From Candidatus Levyibacteriota bacterium (GTDB lineage Bacteria > Patescibacteriota > Microgenomatia > Levybacterales > UBA12049): a DNA stretch of 6,070 nucleotides. Of this stretch, positions 5,754 through 6,070 are shown piece by piece (the stretch's first letter is position 1; every line of letters begins with the position of its first letter). Where the stretch lies: the NCBI GenBank assembly GCA_023245515.1, contig JAHFKE010000067.1, positions 1 to 6,070 of the forward strand, in the 5' to 3' direction. The position numbers were made by a program, and so were the translations under genes. The notes below the pieces were generated by a model. The model saw only the letters and a program-made list of their open reading frames with translations, searched no databases and had not been told where the DNA came from.

Positions 5754-5782
5754 ATTATAATCTAACCGAGGCTAATAATCAA
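5754..5782 (-). promoter_or_regulatory. Promoter of the unknown 246-residue protein gene (leaderless)
   Basis: On the minus strand, TTGATT (5782-5777) is followed after 17 bp by a perfect TATAAT (5759-5754). Six nucleotides (5753-5748) separate the -10 box from ATG 5747, so transcription should start at the A of the start codon. No Shine-Dalgarno is present. The -35 box starts 15 nt after the ABC exporter stop. Confidence 0.65.
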
Positions 5783-5797
5783 CTCAAGATGAAAGCA

Positions 5798-6070
5798 TCA
5801 ACGACTTCTTCCGATCCCCGAAGCTTTGCTTTGCATTTGATAAACTTCATAGAACTTGGACTTAGGATTTTTCAAAAGCTCCTCAAATCCTCCTTCTTCA
5901 ATCATGCTCCCCTTATCAAAAACGATAATTCTATCAACATGCTTTAATGTCGAAATTCTGTGGGCAATACTGATAACTGTTTTCTTCTCAAGGTCCTTTT
6001 CCAAAGCCTCCTGGATAAGACTCTCAGTCTTACTATCAAGCGCCGAAGTCGCCTCATCAAGGACGAGGAT
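5798..6070 (-). CDS. ABC exporter ATP-binding domain, C-terminal end (partial)
   Basis: The frame is open to the right edge, giving the last 90 residues of a larger protein. The edge segment starts with Walker B ILVLDE (catalytic Glu at visible residue 6), followed by the D-loop SALD (9-12) and the H-loop His37 in SIAHRIS (34-40). Next come DRIIVFDKGSMIEEGG (46-61) and a short tail with FYEVYQMQ. This order and the IAHR-type switch are typical of MsbA/multidrug/lipid exporters that fuse a membrane domain to the ATPase, although the membrane part is outside the window. Walker A and the signature motif are also outside. An internal ATG at 6004 could be mistaken for a start, but Walker B upstream of it shows the gene extends beyond. 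The substrate is unknown. The gene ends 50 bp before the unknown gene and lies on the same strand. Confidence 0.93.
   Translation of the reverse strand: MLVLDEATSALDSKTESLIQEALEKDLEKKTVISIAHRISTLKHVDRIIVFDKGSMIEEGGFEELLKNPKSKFYEVYQMQSKASGIGRSR

Noticed and set aside
5764..5775. Imperfect palindrome TAACCGAGGCTA in the spacer of the unknown gene's promoter
   Set aside because: Only four of six base pairs match and the centre cannot form a hairpin, which is too weak to call an operator.

Overview
This window looks like a compact bacterial chromosome segment. It carries six complete genes, one partial gene at the right edge, and an uncertain coding fragment at the left edge. Gaps between genes are 25 to 128 bp, and there are no tRNA or rRNA genes, CRISPR arrays, transposases or phage genes. 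The standard genetic code fits: TGA serves as a stop at 830-832 and at 5798-5800, and no gene needs TGA read as an amino acid. Small gene sizes, tight packing, the rarity of Shine-Dalgarno sequences and -10 boxes sitting directly on start codons suggest a streamlined genome, possibly of the Patescibacteria/CPR type. That assignment is inference; no marker gene in the window fixes the phylum.

Left part, plus strand (1-1454): after an unassigned edge fragment come a two-repeat DUF4389-type membrane protein (170-832) and a HAD-superfamily hydrolase (858-1454), probably co-transcribed. The HAD gene converges on purB, and their stop codons share the 4-bp palindrome TTAA (1451-1454).

Right part, minus strand (1451-6070), in order of transcription: the C-terminal end of an ABC exporter ATPase (5798-6070, entering from beyond the window), an unrecognised soluble 246-residue protein (5007-5747), orotidine-5'-phosphate decarboxylase pyrF (4012-4878), a class I SAM methyltransferase (3313-3969), an alkyltransferase-like DNA repair protein (2901-3329, overlapping the methyltransferase by 17 bp) and adenylosuccinate lyase purB (1451-2854). 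pyrF and purB give one step each of pyrimidine and purine synthesis. The other genes have no obvious shared pathway.

The most striking feature is regulatory. Three genes (DUF4389, the unknown gene, purB) each have a good -35/-10 promoter whose -10 hexamer ends exactly 6 nt before the ATG, so transcription should begin at the A of the start codon (leaderless mRNA). The methyltransferase and pyrF have very short predicted leaders. The only convincing Shine-Dalgarno precedes the internal, translationally coupled alkyltransferase-like gene. No canonical intrinsic terminator was found. I see no clear multi-gene novel system; the best leads are the leaderless architecture, the unknown protein with an 8-bp duplication at its stop codon, and the coupled methyltransferase/alkyltransferase-like pair.
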